Positions 1 to 8,397 of a stretch of 64,000 nt of DNA are shown in pieces. The position numbers were made by a program, and so were the translations under genes. The DNA comes from Streptomyces monashensis. GTDB taxonomy: Bacteria > Actinomycetota > Actinomycetes > Streptomycetales > Streptomycetaceae. The stretch spans positions 269,446 through 333,445 of the forward strand of contig NZ_MLYO01000024.1 of NCBI RefSeq assembly GCF_001866665.1. The letters run 5' to 3'. The number at the start of each line of letters is the position of its first letter. Positions within the stretch are counted from its first letter, which is position 1. The notes beneath the pieces are model-generated. The model was not told where the DNA came from, searched no databases, and was given only the letters and a program-made list of their open reading frames with translations.

Positions 1-1133
1 ACCACCCGGAAGTGGTCCGGCTCGGGCCAGTTGAAGCCCGTGCCCTGCACGACCATGATCTTCTCCTGGCGGAGCAGGTCCAGGACCATCTGCCGGTCGT
101 CCTTGATCTTGAAGACCTGCGGGTCGAGGCGCGGGAAGAGATACAGCGCGCCCTTGGGCCGTACGCAGCTCACGCCCGGGATCTGGGTCAGCAGCTCATG
201 GGCGGTGTCGATCTGCTCCTTCAGCCGGCCGCCCGGCAGCACCAGGTCGTTGATCGACTGGCGTCCGCTGAGCGCGGCGACCACCCCGTGCTGCCCCGGC
301 ATGTTGGCGCACAGGCGCATGTTCGCCAGGATCGTCAGGCCCTCGATGTAGGAGTCGGCGTGCGCGCGCGGCCCGGAGATCGACATCCAGCCCACCCGGT
401 ACCCGGCCACCCGGTACGCCTTCGACATGCCGTTGAAGGTGAGGGTGAGCAGATCGGGGGCGACCTTCGCGGTCGGGGTGTGCGTGGCGCCGTCGTAGAG
501 GATCTTGTCGTAGATCTCGTCGGAGCAGACCAGCAGATTGTGCCGGCGGGCGATGTCCGTCAGCCCCTTGAGCACCGCCTCGTCGTAGACCGCGCCCGTG
601 GGGTTGTTCGGGTTGATGATCACGATCGCCTTGGTGCGGTCGGTGACCTTGCGCTCGATGTCGGCGAGGTCCGGCGTCCAGTCCGCCTGCTCGTCGCAGC
701 GGTAGTGCACGGCCGTGCCGCCGGCGAGGGAGACCGCGGCGGTCCACAGCGGGTAGTCCGGCGCCGGTACGAGCACCTCGTCGCCGTCGTCGAGCAGGCC
801 CTGCATGGCCATCACGATCAGCTCGGAGACGCCGTTGCCGATGAAGACGTGCTCGACGTCGGTCTCGATGCCGAGCGTCTGGTTGTGCATGACGACCGCG
901 CGCCGGGCGGCCAGCAGGCCCTTGGCGTCTCCGTACCCGTGGGCCGTCGAGACGTTGCGGAGGATGTCCTCCAGGATCTCCGGCGGGCACTCGAAGCCGA
1001 AGGCGGCCGGGTTGCCGGTGTTCAGCTTGAGGATGCGATGACCCGCTGACTCAAGCCGCATCGCCTCCTCGAGCACCGGGCCCCGGATCTCGTAACAGAC
1101 GTTGGCGAGCTTGGTCGACTGGATCACCTGCAT
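1..1133 (-). CDS. PLP-dependent aminotransferase, class I/II (3' end beyond the window)
   Basis: A fold-type I aminotransferase read leftward from ATG 1133; about 377 residues are visible and the C-terminus runs off the left edge. The PLP-binding lysine is K238 in the motif FNGMSKAYRVAGYR. Upstream of it lie the substrate/cofactor motifs INPNNPTG (about 173-180) and CSDEIYDK (about 203-210), the order expected for the AspC/AlaA superfamily. The start MQVIQSTKLANVCYEIRGP resembles AlaA-type alanine or aspartate aminotransferases, so transfer of an amino group from alanine, glutamate or aspartate to a 2-oxo acid in the cytosol is likely; exact specificity cannot be read. It is divergent from the KAP gene, with about 130 bp between them. 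Confidence 0.93.
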   Translation of the reverse strand, partial: MQVIQSTKLANVCYEIRGPVLEEAMRLESAGHRILKLNTGNPAAFGFECPPEILEDILRNVSTAHGYGDAKGLLAARRAVVMHNQTLGIETDVEHVFIGNGVSELIVMAMQGLLDDGDEVLVPAPDYPLWTAAVSLAGGTAVHYRCDEQADWTPDLADIERKVTDRTKAIVIINPNNPTGAVYDEAVLKGLTDIARRHNLLVCSDEIYDKILYDGATHTPTAKVAPDLLTLTFNGMSKAYRVAGYRVGWMSISGPRAHADSYIEGLTILANMRLCANMPGQHGVVAALSGRQSINDLVLPGGRLKEQIDTAHELLTQIPGVSCVRPKGALYLFPRLDPQVFKIKDDRQMVLDLLRQEKIMVVQGTGFNWPEPDHFRV

Positions 1134-1267
1134 ACGTGTGAGCTTACGACCCGGTATCGCCTCCCGGGCCGTGTCTTCCGCCACGTGAGATGCGCGGGTG
1201 GTGTCACCGGCCCGTCCGGGGGAAGGGAGAGTGCCGACACCTTCAGGCCCCGAGGGGGAGGGCGGGC

Positions 1268-3043
1268 ATGGCGTTCTCGCTGTTGAACGACGAGCCGGTG
1301 ACCGGGGCGGACGCCGATCTGCTGGGCACGGGCCGGGCCGCGCGGGAACTGGCCCGGCTGCTCCACGACTCCCGCGCCGCCACCCCCTTCACCCTGGCCG
1401 TCGACGCCGGGTGGGGGATGGGCAAGAGCAGCCTGATGCGGCTGATCGAGGCCGAGCTGCGACAGCGCGAGGACGTGGCGACCGTCTGGTACAACGCGTG
1501 GACCTCGACCGGGGCGGACGCGCTGGAAGGGCTCATCAAGTCCGTGCTGCTGCGCTTCGACCGGCGGGTGCTGCGGCGGGCGCTGAACCGGCTGTCCGAG
1601 CGGCGCACGCTCGTCGCGGCGGTCCGCGCGGCGGCAACGGCCGCGGCGGTGCCGCTCGGCGTGGCCGGGCTCGTCGACCGGCTGTGGCAGCAGCTGTCCG
1701 TCGACGCCACGTCCCGCAACGCGATGCGGGACGCCCTGCGCCAACTGGCCACGGAATGGGCCGAGTCGGCGCAGCACGAGCCACGGCGGCTGCTCGTCGT
1801 CTTCATCGACGACCTCGACCGCTGCGCGCAGGAGACGGTGCTCGCGGTGTGCGAGGCGGTCAAGGTCTATCTCGACGTGCCGGGCCTCGCCTTCGTCGTC
1901 GGCTGCGACCGCTCGGCGCTCGGCGCGTCGGGCCTGCTGCGGGACCTGTCGCCGGCCGGATCGGCGTTCATGGAGAAGATCTTCCAGACCAGCTACCGGC
2001 TGCCGGTGCCGAGCGCGGACGACATCGCCGTGTACGTCCGCCGGTGCGCGGTCCGCTCGGGCCTGCGGGAACTGCTGGACGAGGACCTGGTCCGGCTGAT
2101 CGCCGACCGCTGCGCCCGCAACCCGCGCCGGATCAAGCGGCTCATCAACGGCTTCGGGCTGGAGTACGGGCTCAACCCGGTGTGGTACGAGGCCGACCCG
2201 GAAGCGGTGGTCAGGACGTTACTGCTCCAGCACCTGTACGCCGACTTCTACCGCACCCTGCTCGCGGGCGACCTGAACCACCCCGACGCGGCCCGGGAGT
2301 TCCTGGACTACCGCAGAGCGCGCCGGGTGCTGGGCAGCCCCTCTGCGGCGCCCGACCCGGAGGACTGGCGGGTCGCGGTCTCCTGCGTCGCGGGGCACGG
2401 CCTGACCCCGCCGCCCCGGGACCGGCCCGAGGAGTGGGAGGCGGCGCTGGCCCGGCTGGAGGAGCATCTGCCCACCGATTTCCCGGTGCTGGAGCGGGAC
2501 CGGAACTTCGTGACGCTGCTTCAGGAGCTGATGGACCTGGAGGGCGCCGCGGAGCTGCTGCGCCGGCTCCGGGACGGCGCGGCGCCGGTCACGGCGGTGT
2601 ACCCCGGCGCGGACCGGCCCCCCGCGGACGGGGGGAGCCCGGAGCCCCCGACGCCGTACGCGGGCGCGCAGGTGCTCTGGGTGGACGACCACCCGGGGAA
2701 CAACGACCTGGAGGTGTGGCGTCTGGAGTCGCGCGGAGCGCGGGTGTGGCGCGCCACCGACGCCCGGGACGCCGAGCGGGTCCTCGTCGGCAACCGGATC
2801 GACCTGCTGCTCTCGGACGTGGGGCGGGGCTGGGACGGCGACGCCGGGTTCGCCGCGCTGCGGCGCTGGCGCGACAGCGGGCGCTACGCGGGGCCGGTGG
2901 TCTTCTACACCGGCCGGATCACGCCGAACCGACTGGAGCGCTGCGACCGGCTCGGCGCGCGGATCACCACGTCCCCCGCGGAGTTGGCCCGCCTGGTCGA
3001 CGCCGTGCTGCGGGAGGTGCCGGCCGCCCGCGCGGACGACTGA
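1268..3043 (+). CDS. KAP family P-loop NTPase fused to a C-terminal receiver-like domain
   Basis: 591 residues from ATG 1268, chosen because a GGGGGAG ribosome site precedes it; upstream in-frame starts lack one. Walker A is GWGMGKSS (residues 48-55) and Walker B is LLVVFIDDLDR (175-185), the extended acidic form typical of KAP NTPases, which often belong to phage-defence or membrane-linked systems. Between them is one hydrophobic stretch (about 119-135). The last 115 residues form a receiver-like domain: VDDHP acid pair, LLLSDVGRGWDG with the phospho-acceptor Asp position, and FYTGR, but the usual Lys loop is not evident. No kinase is adjacent. A TTA leucine codon at 2219-2221 makes translation potentially bldA-dependent. 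Function is unknown; a signal-gated NTPase is an inference. Confidence 0.85.
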   Translation: MAFSLLNDEPVTGADADLLGTGRAARELARLLHDSRAATPFTLAVDAGWGMGKSSLMRLIEAELRQREDVATVWYNAWTSTGADALEGLIKSVLLRFDRRVLRRALNRLSERRTLVAAVRAAATAAAVPLGVAGLVDRLWQQLSVDATSRNAMRDALRQLATEWAESAQHEPRRLLVVFIDDLDRCAQETVLAVCEAVKVYLDVPGLAFVVGCDRSALGASGLLRDLSPAGSAFMEKIFQTSYRLPVPSADDIAVYVRRCAVRSGLRELLDEDLVRLIADRCARNPRRIKRLINGFGLEYGLNPVWYEADPEAVVRTLLLQHLYADFYRTLLAGDLNHPDAAREFLDYRRARRVLGSPSAAPDPEDWRVAVSCVAGHGLTPPPRDRPEEWEAALARLEEHLPTDFPVLERDRNFVTLLQELMDLEGAAELLRRLRDGAAPVTAVYPGADRPPADGGSPEPPTPYAGAQVLWVDDHPGNNDLEVWRLESRGARVWRATDARDAERVLVGNRIDLLLSDVGRGWDGDAGFAALRRWRDSGRYAGPVVFYTGRITPNRLERCDRLGARITTSPAELARLVDAVLREVPAARADD

Positions 3044-3178
3044 GCAGGCACAGGGAAACCCCTATGGCGCTCTCCGCCTTCTTGTTCACACCCCCCTCTC
3101 GCCTTGAGAATGCGCATGACAAACATGAGGGCGGCCGGAAGATCTCCGGTCGCCCATGTCGTCAGAGGGGACCCCCAC

Positions 3179-4036
3179 ATGAACAAGCCTCTCCTTGCCG
3201 TGCTCTCCTCCGTGGCCCTCGCCGCCCTGGGCGCCACCCCGGCGGTGGCCGCTGCGCACCCGGCGCAGCCGCACACCGCCAGGGCGGCCGCGGCCAAGGC
3301 GGTCACGGTCGACTTCGCCGGCACCGTCTCGCTCAGCAACTGCTCCGGCTCGGTCATCCGCTTCCCCAACTCCGCGGACACCGACCCGGCCCTCGTCCTC
3401 ACCAACGGCCACTGCCTGGAGACCGGCTTCCCCGGCCCCGGTGAGGTCATCACCGGCCAGTCCTCCAGCCGCACCTTCGGCCTGCTGAACTCCGCCGGCA
3501 ACAAGATCGCCACCCTGCGCGCCGACCAGGTCGTGTACTCGACCATGACGGACACGGACGTCACGATCTACCGCACGACCACCACGTACGCGGTGATCAA
3601 GAAGAGCTACGGCATCAGCCCGCTGACCGTGCAGGACACCCACCCGACGGCCGGCGCCGCCATCAAGGTGGTCTCCGGGTACTGGAAGACGATCTACAGC
3701 TGCAACGTGGACGGCTTCGTGTACCGGCTGAAGGAGGGCGACTGGACCTGGAAGGACTCCCTGCGCTACACCTCCGCCTGCAACACCATCGGCGGCACCT
3801 CCGGCTCCCCGGTGATCGACACCGCCACCGGCAACGTCGTGGCCGTCAACAACACCGGCAACGAGGACGGCGAGCGCTGCACCGAGAACAACCCCTGCGA
3901 GGTCGACGAGAGCGGCAACGTCACCGTCCGCCAGGGCATCAACTACGCCGAGGAGACGTACAACATCCCGGCCTGCTTCACCACCGGCAACAAGCTGAAC
4001 CTGGACGCCTCCGGCTGCACCCTGCCCAAGCCGTAG
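3179..4036 (+). CDS. Secreted trypsin-like serine peptidase (S1 family)
   Basis: 285 residues. ATG 3179 follows an AGAGGGGA ribosome site. A signal peptide covers about residues 1-25 (MNKPLLAVLSSVALAALG, then PAVAAA), so the enzyme is exported. The catalytic triad is visible: His78 in TNGHC, Asp125 or Asp127 in TDTDVT, and Ser208 in GGTSGSP. Paired cysteines around the triad fit an extracellular, disulfide-stabilised fold. Its shape matches streptomycete secreted proteases of unassigned substrate. It stands alone between the KAP gene and the convergent deacylase gene, with only 10 bp to the latter. Confidence 0.9.
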   Translation: MNKPLLAVLSSVALAALGATPAVAAAHPAQPHTARAAAAKAVTVDFAGTVSLSNCSGSVIRFPNSADTDPALVLTNGHCLETGFPGPGEVITGQSSSRTFGLLNSAGNKIATLRADQVVYSTMTDTDVTIYRTTTTYAVIKKSYGISPLTVQDTHPTAGAAIKVVSGYWKTIYSCNVDGFVYRLKEGDWTWKDSLRYTSACNTIGGTSGSPVIDTATGNVVAVNNTGNEDGERCTENNPCEVDESGNVTVRQGINYAEETYNIPACFTTGNKLNLDASGCTLPKP

Positions 4037-4046
4037 GGAATCCAGG

Positions 4047-5657
4047 TCACGTGGCGGTACGGCGGACGGAGCGGCCCGCGAGCACGTCCGTCCGCCTGCC
4101 GTCCTCGATGACGAACCGGCCGTCGACGAGGACGTACGGGATCCCCACGGGCAGCCTGCGCGGCTCGGCGAAGGTGGCGCCCGCCGCCACCGTCGCCGGG
4201 TCGAACAGCACCAGGTCGGCCCGGTACCCCTCGCGCACCAGCCCGCGGTCCGCCAGCCGCAGCCGGGCTGCGGGCCGGGACGTCAGATGCGCGACGCACT
4301 CCTCCAGTCCCAGCACCCCCGACTCACGTACGTAGTGCCCGAGATAGCGCGGGAACGTGCCGTACGCGCGCGGGTGCGGCTTGGAGCCCCGCAGGATGCC
4401 GTCCGAACCGCCGGTGTGCGCGCGGTGCCGCATGATCGCGCGGACGTTCTCCTCGTGCCCGACGTGCTGCAGGATCGTCGTGCCGAGCCGGTCCGCCAGC
4501 AGCAGGTGCCGGGCGGTGTCCCACGGGGACTCGCCGCGCAGCCGTGCCGCCTCCCGGACCGTACGGCCCACGAACGCGCCCAGCGCGGGGTCGGCGACGC
4601 CGGAGATCTCGATCGTCTCCCACTCCACCGGCACCCCGTGACAGCCGTCCGCGCCGGTCACCTCCAGGTCGTGCCGGATGCGCCCGGCCGTCGCCGGGTC
4701 GCCGAGCCGGGCCAGGACCTCCTCCGGCCCGCCCGCGCCCGCCCAGCTCGGCAGCAGCGCGGCCAGCGTGGTGGAGCCGGGCGTGTAGGGATAGCTGTCC
4801 AGCGTGATGTCCGCGCCGGCGCCGAGGGCCGCGTCGAGCAGGGCGAGCAGCTCGGGCGCCCGGCCCTTGTTCACGCCGAAGTTCATCGTCGCGTGGGCCA
4901 GGTGCAGCGGGCAGCCCGCCGCCCGGGTCAGCTCCACCATCTCGGCGTAGGCCGCCAGGGCGCCCGCGCCGTAGGAGCGGTGGTGCGGGCAGTAGTAGCC
5001 GCCGTACGACGCCACCACCCGGCACAGCTCGGTCAGTTCGGCGTCCGGGGCGTACATGCCGGGCGTGTACGTCAGCCCGGAGGACATCCCGACCGCGCCC
5101 TGCTCCATCCCCTCGGCCACCAACCGCCGCATCCGGACCAGCTCTTCCGGCGTCGCCGCGCGGTCCTCCCAGCCGACGGCGAGTGCCCGGACCGTGCCCT
5201 GGGGGACGAGGTACGCGGCGTTCACGGCGATGCCCCGGTCCAGCCGGTCCAGGTACTCCCCGACCGACCGCCAGTCGACGTCGAGGTCGTCGCCGTACCC
5301 GTTCCACCCGGTGATCGCCTGCCGCACCTCCTGGAGCGTGCGGTCGTCCACCGGCGCGTACGACAGCCCGTCCTGGCCGAGCACCTCCAGCGTGACCCCC
5401 TGCGCGGCCTTGGCGCTGTGGTCGGGGTCGCGCAGCAGGGCCAGGTCGGAGTGGGCGTGCATGTCGATGAAGCCGGGGGAGAGGACCAGTCCCTCCGCGT
5501 CCAGCTCCCGCATGGCGCGCGGGCGCTGGCAGCCGGCCTGGGCGGCCTCCTTGGCGATCGAGACGATCCGACCGCCGTCGATCACCACGTCGGCGCGGTA
5601 CGACGGTTCGCCGCTGCCGTCCACGACGTCGGCGTCCCGGATGACGAGCTGCTCCAC
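4047..5657 (-). CDS. D-aminoacylase / N-acyl-D-amino-acid (or N-acetyl-D-glucosaminate) deacylase
   Basis: 536 residues from GTG 5657, preceded by GGAGG at good spacing; the open frame continues upstream into a MITE and should not be used. The fold is an amidohydrolase of the D-aminoacylase family: metal ligands HAH at 67-69 (PGFIDMHAHSD), CPHH at 223-226, LHLAHA near 252-256, and the DGILRG catalytic Asp region. At the position of the cysteine ligand (Cys96 in the Alcaligenes enzyme, GNCG motif) this protein has GQDG with Asp96, so the second metal site differs. Family enzymes remove N-acyl groups from D-amino acids. With the neighbouring deaminase, PfkB kinase, RidA and GntP permease, N-acetyl-D-glucosaminate is a plausible substrate (inference). 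Confidence 0.85.
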   Translation of the reverse strand: MEQLVIRDADVVDGSGEPSYRADVVIDGGRIVSIAKEAAQAGCQRPRAMRELDAEGLVLSPGFIDMHAHSDLALLRDPDHSAKAAQGVTLEVLGQDGLSYAPVDDRTLQEVRQAITGWNGYGDDLDVDWRSVGEYLDRLDRGIAVNAAYLVPQGTVRALAVGWEDRAATPEELVRMRRLVAEGMEQGAVGMSSGLTYTPGMYAPDAELTELCRVVASYGGYYCPHHRSYGAGALAAYAEMVELTRAAGCPLHLAHATMNFGVNKGRAPELLALLDAALGAGADITLDSYPYTPGSTTLAALLPSWAGAGGPEEVLARLGDPATAGRIRHDLEVTGADGCHGVPVEWETIEISGVADPALGAFVGRTVREAARLRGESPWDTARHLLLADRLGTTILQHVGHEENVRAIMRHRAHTGGSDGILRGSKPHPRAYGTFPRYLGHYVRESGVLGLEECVAHLTSRPAARLRLADRGLVREGYRADLVLFDPATVAAGATFAEPRRLPVGIPYVLVDGRFVIEDGRRTDVLAGRSVRRTAT

Positions 5658-5676
5658 GGCGGTCCCTCCTGCGGGT

Positions 5677-5953
5677 CTAGGGGGTGTCGTTCGGATCATG
5701 CCGGCGTCGCGGGGTCTGGCACGCCCATCTGCGGCGTTGTCGTCGATCGCCGACTCCCCCACTCTCGGCTTCTCCCCCACGCTCGGCTTCTCCCCCACTC
5801 TCGGCTTCGCTCGAGCGGGAGGGGCCCCCAGCGCGGGAGGGGCCCCCATCGCGTCGACTCACTCCTCCGCCTTGCAGCCGCACGCACCAGACCCCGCTCG
5901 GGTCGGCCGACAGGCGCCGTTCCTCACGGCCGGCCTGATCCAAACGACCCTAG
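5677..5953. mobile_element. MITE-like non-coding element with terminal inverted repeats and CTAG flanks
   Basis: This 277 bp gene-free interval is bounded on both sides by CTAG (5677-5680 and 5950-5953). Just inside are inverted ends: GTCGTTCGGATCATGCCGG on the left (5686-5704) and, read inward from the right (5949-5931), GTCGTTTGGATCAGGCCGG, 17 of 19 matching. Inside are three 18-bp tandem units beginning CTCCCCCAC (5754-5807) and two copies of GCGGGAGGGGCCCCCA (5815-5830, 5833-5848). Size, inverted ends and a CTAG duplication fit a miniature element mobilised by an IS5-type transposase, several of which target CTAG. The right CTAG contains the stop codon of the deaminase gene. No transposase lies in the window. 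Confidence 0.75.
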
Positions 5954-7224
5954 AAAAACGTACGGATGTAGTCGACGACCGTCCCGTCCGCCTCCGCCAC
6001 CGGGATCAGCTGCCACTTGTCGAACGACGTGCAGGGGTGCGACAGCCCGAGCCCGACCCAGTCGCCGACCTCGAGGTCGGCGCCCGGTTCGGTGCGCAGC
6101 CAGGCGTGCTGGTCGGACAGCCCGGTCACGGTGATCCCGTCGGCCGGGCGCTCGACCTCGCCGCGGCGTACCACCTGGGCGGCGGGCAGGTCCAGGTCGT
6201 AGGCCGCGTCGCGCTTGCCCGCGTTGGCGAAGGCCTGCTCCGGGGTCGGCCGCGACACGACCTGCGCCCACAGCCGGAAGGCCGGCTCCAGCGCGCCCTC
6301 CTCCGGGACGCGGGCGAAGGGGGTGATCCGGCGGTAGTGCCCGTCGTCGTGCGAGACGTACGCCCCCGAGCGCAGCAGCTTCAGCACGGGCGCGGACAGC
6401 TCGGGGATCTCCGCGAACACCTCGGCCACCGTGTCGAACCAGCCGCTGCCGCCCGCGCTGACGACGATCTCCTCCGCGCCCTTGAACAGCCCGGCGCGGT
6501 CCAGCCCGGCGGCGAGCGCCACCAGGCGGCGCAGATACGCCCGCACCCGCTCCGGATCGGGCCGAGGCACCTCGCCCTCGTACCCGGCGACCCCGACGAG
6601 CCGCAGTGTGCCGGACGCGCGGCCCACGGCCTCGGCGACGGCCCGCGCGTCCGCCTCCGTGCGCACACCGGTGCGGGCTCCGTCACCGGCACCCAGCTCG
6701 ACGACGACGTCGACGGGCCTGGCGCAGCCCCGCAGCGCGGCGTCCATCAGCTCGACCCCGCGCACGGAGTCGACGTAGGCGACGAACCGGAACCCGGGGT
6801 CGGCGGCCAGCTCGCCCGCGATCCACCGGAGGGCGGCGGCGTCGACCAGTTCATTGGCGAGGAAGATCCGCGGGACCCCGAACTCCCGGGCGACGCGCAC
6901 CTGGTGGGGTACCGCCAGCGTGATGCCCCAGGCGCCGTGTTCGAGCTGGCGGTGGAAGAGCTGCGGGGCCATGGAGGTCTTGCCGTGCGGGGCGAAGGCC
7001 AGCCCGTGCCGGGCGGCGTACGCCTCCATCAGCGCCAGGTTGTGCTCCAGACGCTCGGCGGACAGCGCGAGGACGGGGGTGGCGAAGCCGTCGGCCGGGC
7101 GGAAGAGGTTGCGGCGCTGGGCGGCCAGGGCGCCGACGGTCAGGCCGTCGGCATCGGGCGGCAGGCCCTTGAAGCGGTGGTCGACACGTTCCTCGGCCAG
7201 CCGGGCGAGCGCTTCGGTGCGCAT
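5950..7224 (-). CDS. PLP-dependent amino-acid deaminase/dehydratase of the D-threonine aldolase-like (DSD1) family
   Basis: 424 residues; ATG 7224 is preceded by AGGAG. The N-terminal alanine-racemase-type barrel holds the PLP lysine K82 in FAPHGKTSMAPQ. The C-terminal part carries the His and Cys metal-ligand signature LSHPCTSFDKW expected for D-serine dehydratase/D-threonine aldolase relatives. The family includes D-glucosaminate dehydratase, which converts 2-amino-2-deoxygluconate to 2-keto-3-deoxygluconate and ammonia. A KDG-type kinase gene is divergent on the other side of a short regulatory region, and an enamine-clearing RidA is nearby, which suggests that reaction here; D-serine or another D-hydroxyamino acid remains possible. 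The stop codon lies in the right CTAG of the adjacent MITE. Confidence 0.85.
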   Translation of the reverse strand: MRTEALARLAEERVDHRFKGLPPDADGLTVGALAAQRRNLFRPADGFATPVLALSAERLEHNLALMEAYAARHGLAFAPHGKTSMAPQLFHRQLEHGAWGITLAVPHQVRVAREFGVPRIFLANELVDAAALRWIAGELAADPGFRFVAYVDSVRGVELMDAALRGCARPVDVVVELGAGDGARTGVRTEADARAVAEAVGRASGTLRLVGVAGYEGEVPRPDPERVRAYLRRLVALAAGLDRAGLFKGAEEIVVSAGGSGWFDTVAEVFAEIPELSAPVLKLLRSGAYVSHDDGHYRRITPFARVPEEGALEPAFRLWAQVVSRPTPEQAFANAGKRDAAYDLDLPAAQVVRRGEVERPADGITVTGLSDQHAWLRTEPGADLEVGDWVGLGLSHPCTSFDKWQLIPVAEADGTVVDYIRTFF

Positions 7225-7240
7225 GGACCTCTCCTGACTG

Positions 7241-7255
7241 TTGCAATATGTGCAA
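7241..7255. promoter_or_regulatory. Candidate IclR-type operator TTGCA-N5-TGCAA
   Basis: A perfect inverted repeat TTGCAATATGTGCAA lies in the divergent promoter region between the deaminase and the kinase-IclR-RidA genes. It is followed by a further half-site (ATTGCAT at 7260-7266) and is 16 bp upstream of the deaminase start. An IclR regulator is encoded in the divergent operon, so this is the natural candidate for its binding site. Nothing similar was noticed elsewhere in the cluster. Confidence 0.55.
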
Positions 7256-7386
7256 CGCTCATTGCATGTCTTGCTCACTGGTGTCTAGCATCTCGCCGAC
7301 ACCGGGTCAACGGAGCCGCCGCCCGGACATCGACAGGAGCCATCATCGACGACGCTGCTTACGCCGGAACCGTTCCGCACGAGCCT

Positions 7387-8397
7387 GTGGACGTCGTAGC
7401 GCTCGGCGAGTCCATGGTCACCTTCCTGCCCGGGGCCCCGGGCCGCCTCGCGGACGTGCCCTCCTTCGACCGCGCGATCGGCGGCGCCGAGTCCAACGTG
7501 GCCTGCGTGCTGGCGGCCGCCGGGCACTCCGCGCGGTGGGTGAGCCGGGTGGGGGCGGACGGGTTCGGACAGCACCTGGTGGAGCGGATCGCCGGGTACG
7601 GGGTCGACGTCCGCGCCGTACACCGGGACCCTGCCCGCCCGACGGGCATCTACTTCCGCACGGCCGGCGACCGCGGCACGGGCGCGCACGAGGTGGCGTA
7701 CTACCGGACCGGTTCGGCGGCGTCGGCGATGAGCGTGGGCAACGTGGACCTGGCGGCGGTACGGGCGGGCCGGGTGCTGCACCTGTCGGGGATCACGGCG
7801 GCGCTGTCGCCCGAGTGCCGGGAGCTGATGGACGCGCTCACGGCACCCCGCGCCGGTCGGCCGCTGCTCTCCTTCGACGTGAACCACCGGCCGGGGCTGT
7901 GGCGTACGGCCGATGGGCCGCTGGTGCTGCTGGACCTTGCCCGGCGCGCGGACGTGGTGTTCGTGGGGGAGGACGAGGCGGCGCAGGCCTGGGGGATCGA
8001 GGGCGGCCCCGAGGCCGTCCGCGAGGCGCTGCCCGAGCCGGACGTGCTGGTGGTGAAGCGGGGTGCGAGGGGCGCGACGGCGTTCGCGAGCCGTCGGCCG
8101 CCCGTCCTCGAACCGGCCCTGCGCGTGGACGTCGTCGCCACCACCGGCGCCGGCGACGCCTTCGCCGCCGGCTTCCTCTCCGCCACCCTGCGCGGCCTGC
8201 CCCTGCCGGCCCGGCTGCGGTACGGCCACCTCTTCGCCGCCGCGGCCCTCACCACCGCCGGCGACCTCGCCCCGCCGCCCGCCCGGGACCACGCCGACCG
8301 CCTGAGCGACCTCGACGGCGCCGCATGGGGGAGACTTCGACTCGGCCCCGGCTGGACGCAGGCCGACGCGGCCGAACAGGAGGCGAACACCCCATGA
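7387..8397 (+). CDS. PfkB-family carbohydrate kinase, probable 2-keto-3-deoxygluconate kinase
   Basis: About 336 residues if translation begins at GTG 7387 (VDVVALGESMVTF). The start is uncertain: a good AGGAG at 7333-7337 is followed only by ATC codons, and the GTG has no strong ribosome site. PfkB signatures are present: GGAESNVA near the N-terminus and the C-terminal TTGAGDAFAAGF with the catalytic Asp near residue 256. Closest in style to KDG/fructokinase-like kinases. In context it would phosphorylate 2-keto-3-deoxygluconate to KDPG. Its stop overlaps the ATG of the IclR gene (ATGA), indicating translational coupling. No KDPG aldolase is encoded in the window. Confidence 0.82.
   Translation: MDVVALGESMVTFLPGAPGRLADVPSFDRAIGGAESNVACVLAAAGHSARWVSRVGADGFGQHLVERIAGYGVDVRAVHRDPARPTGIYFRTAGDRGTGAHEVAYYRTGSAASAMSVGNVDLAAVRAGRVLHLSGITAALSPECRELMDALTAPRAGRPLLSFDVNHRPGLWRTADGPLVLLDLARRADVVFVGEDEAAQAWGIEGGPEAVREALPEPDVLVVKRGARGATAFASRRPPVLEPALRVDVVATTGAGDAFAAGFLSATLRGLPLPARLRYGHLFAAAALTTAGDLAPPPARDHADRLSDLDGAAWGRLRLGPGWTQADAAEQEANTP

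Noticed and set aside
12..1049. Plus-strand open frame of about 345 codons at the left edge
   Set aside because: Antisense to the aminotransferase, with no domain pattern; the opposite strand has clear PLP enzyme motifs.
5056..7386. Very long open frame leading into the PfkB kinase
   Set aside because: It is antisense to the deacylase and deaminase genes and has the composition of a GC-rich shadow frame; only the kinase part after 7387 has protein family patterns.
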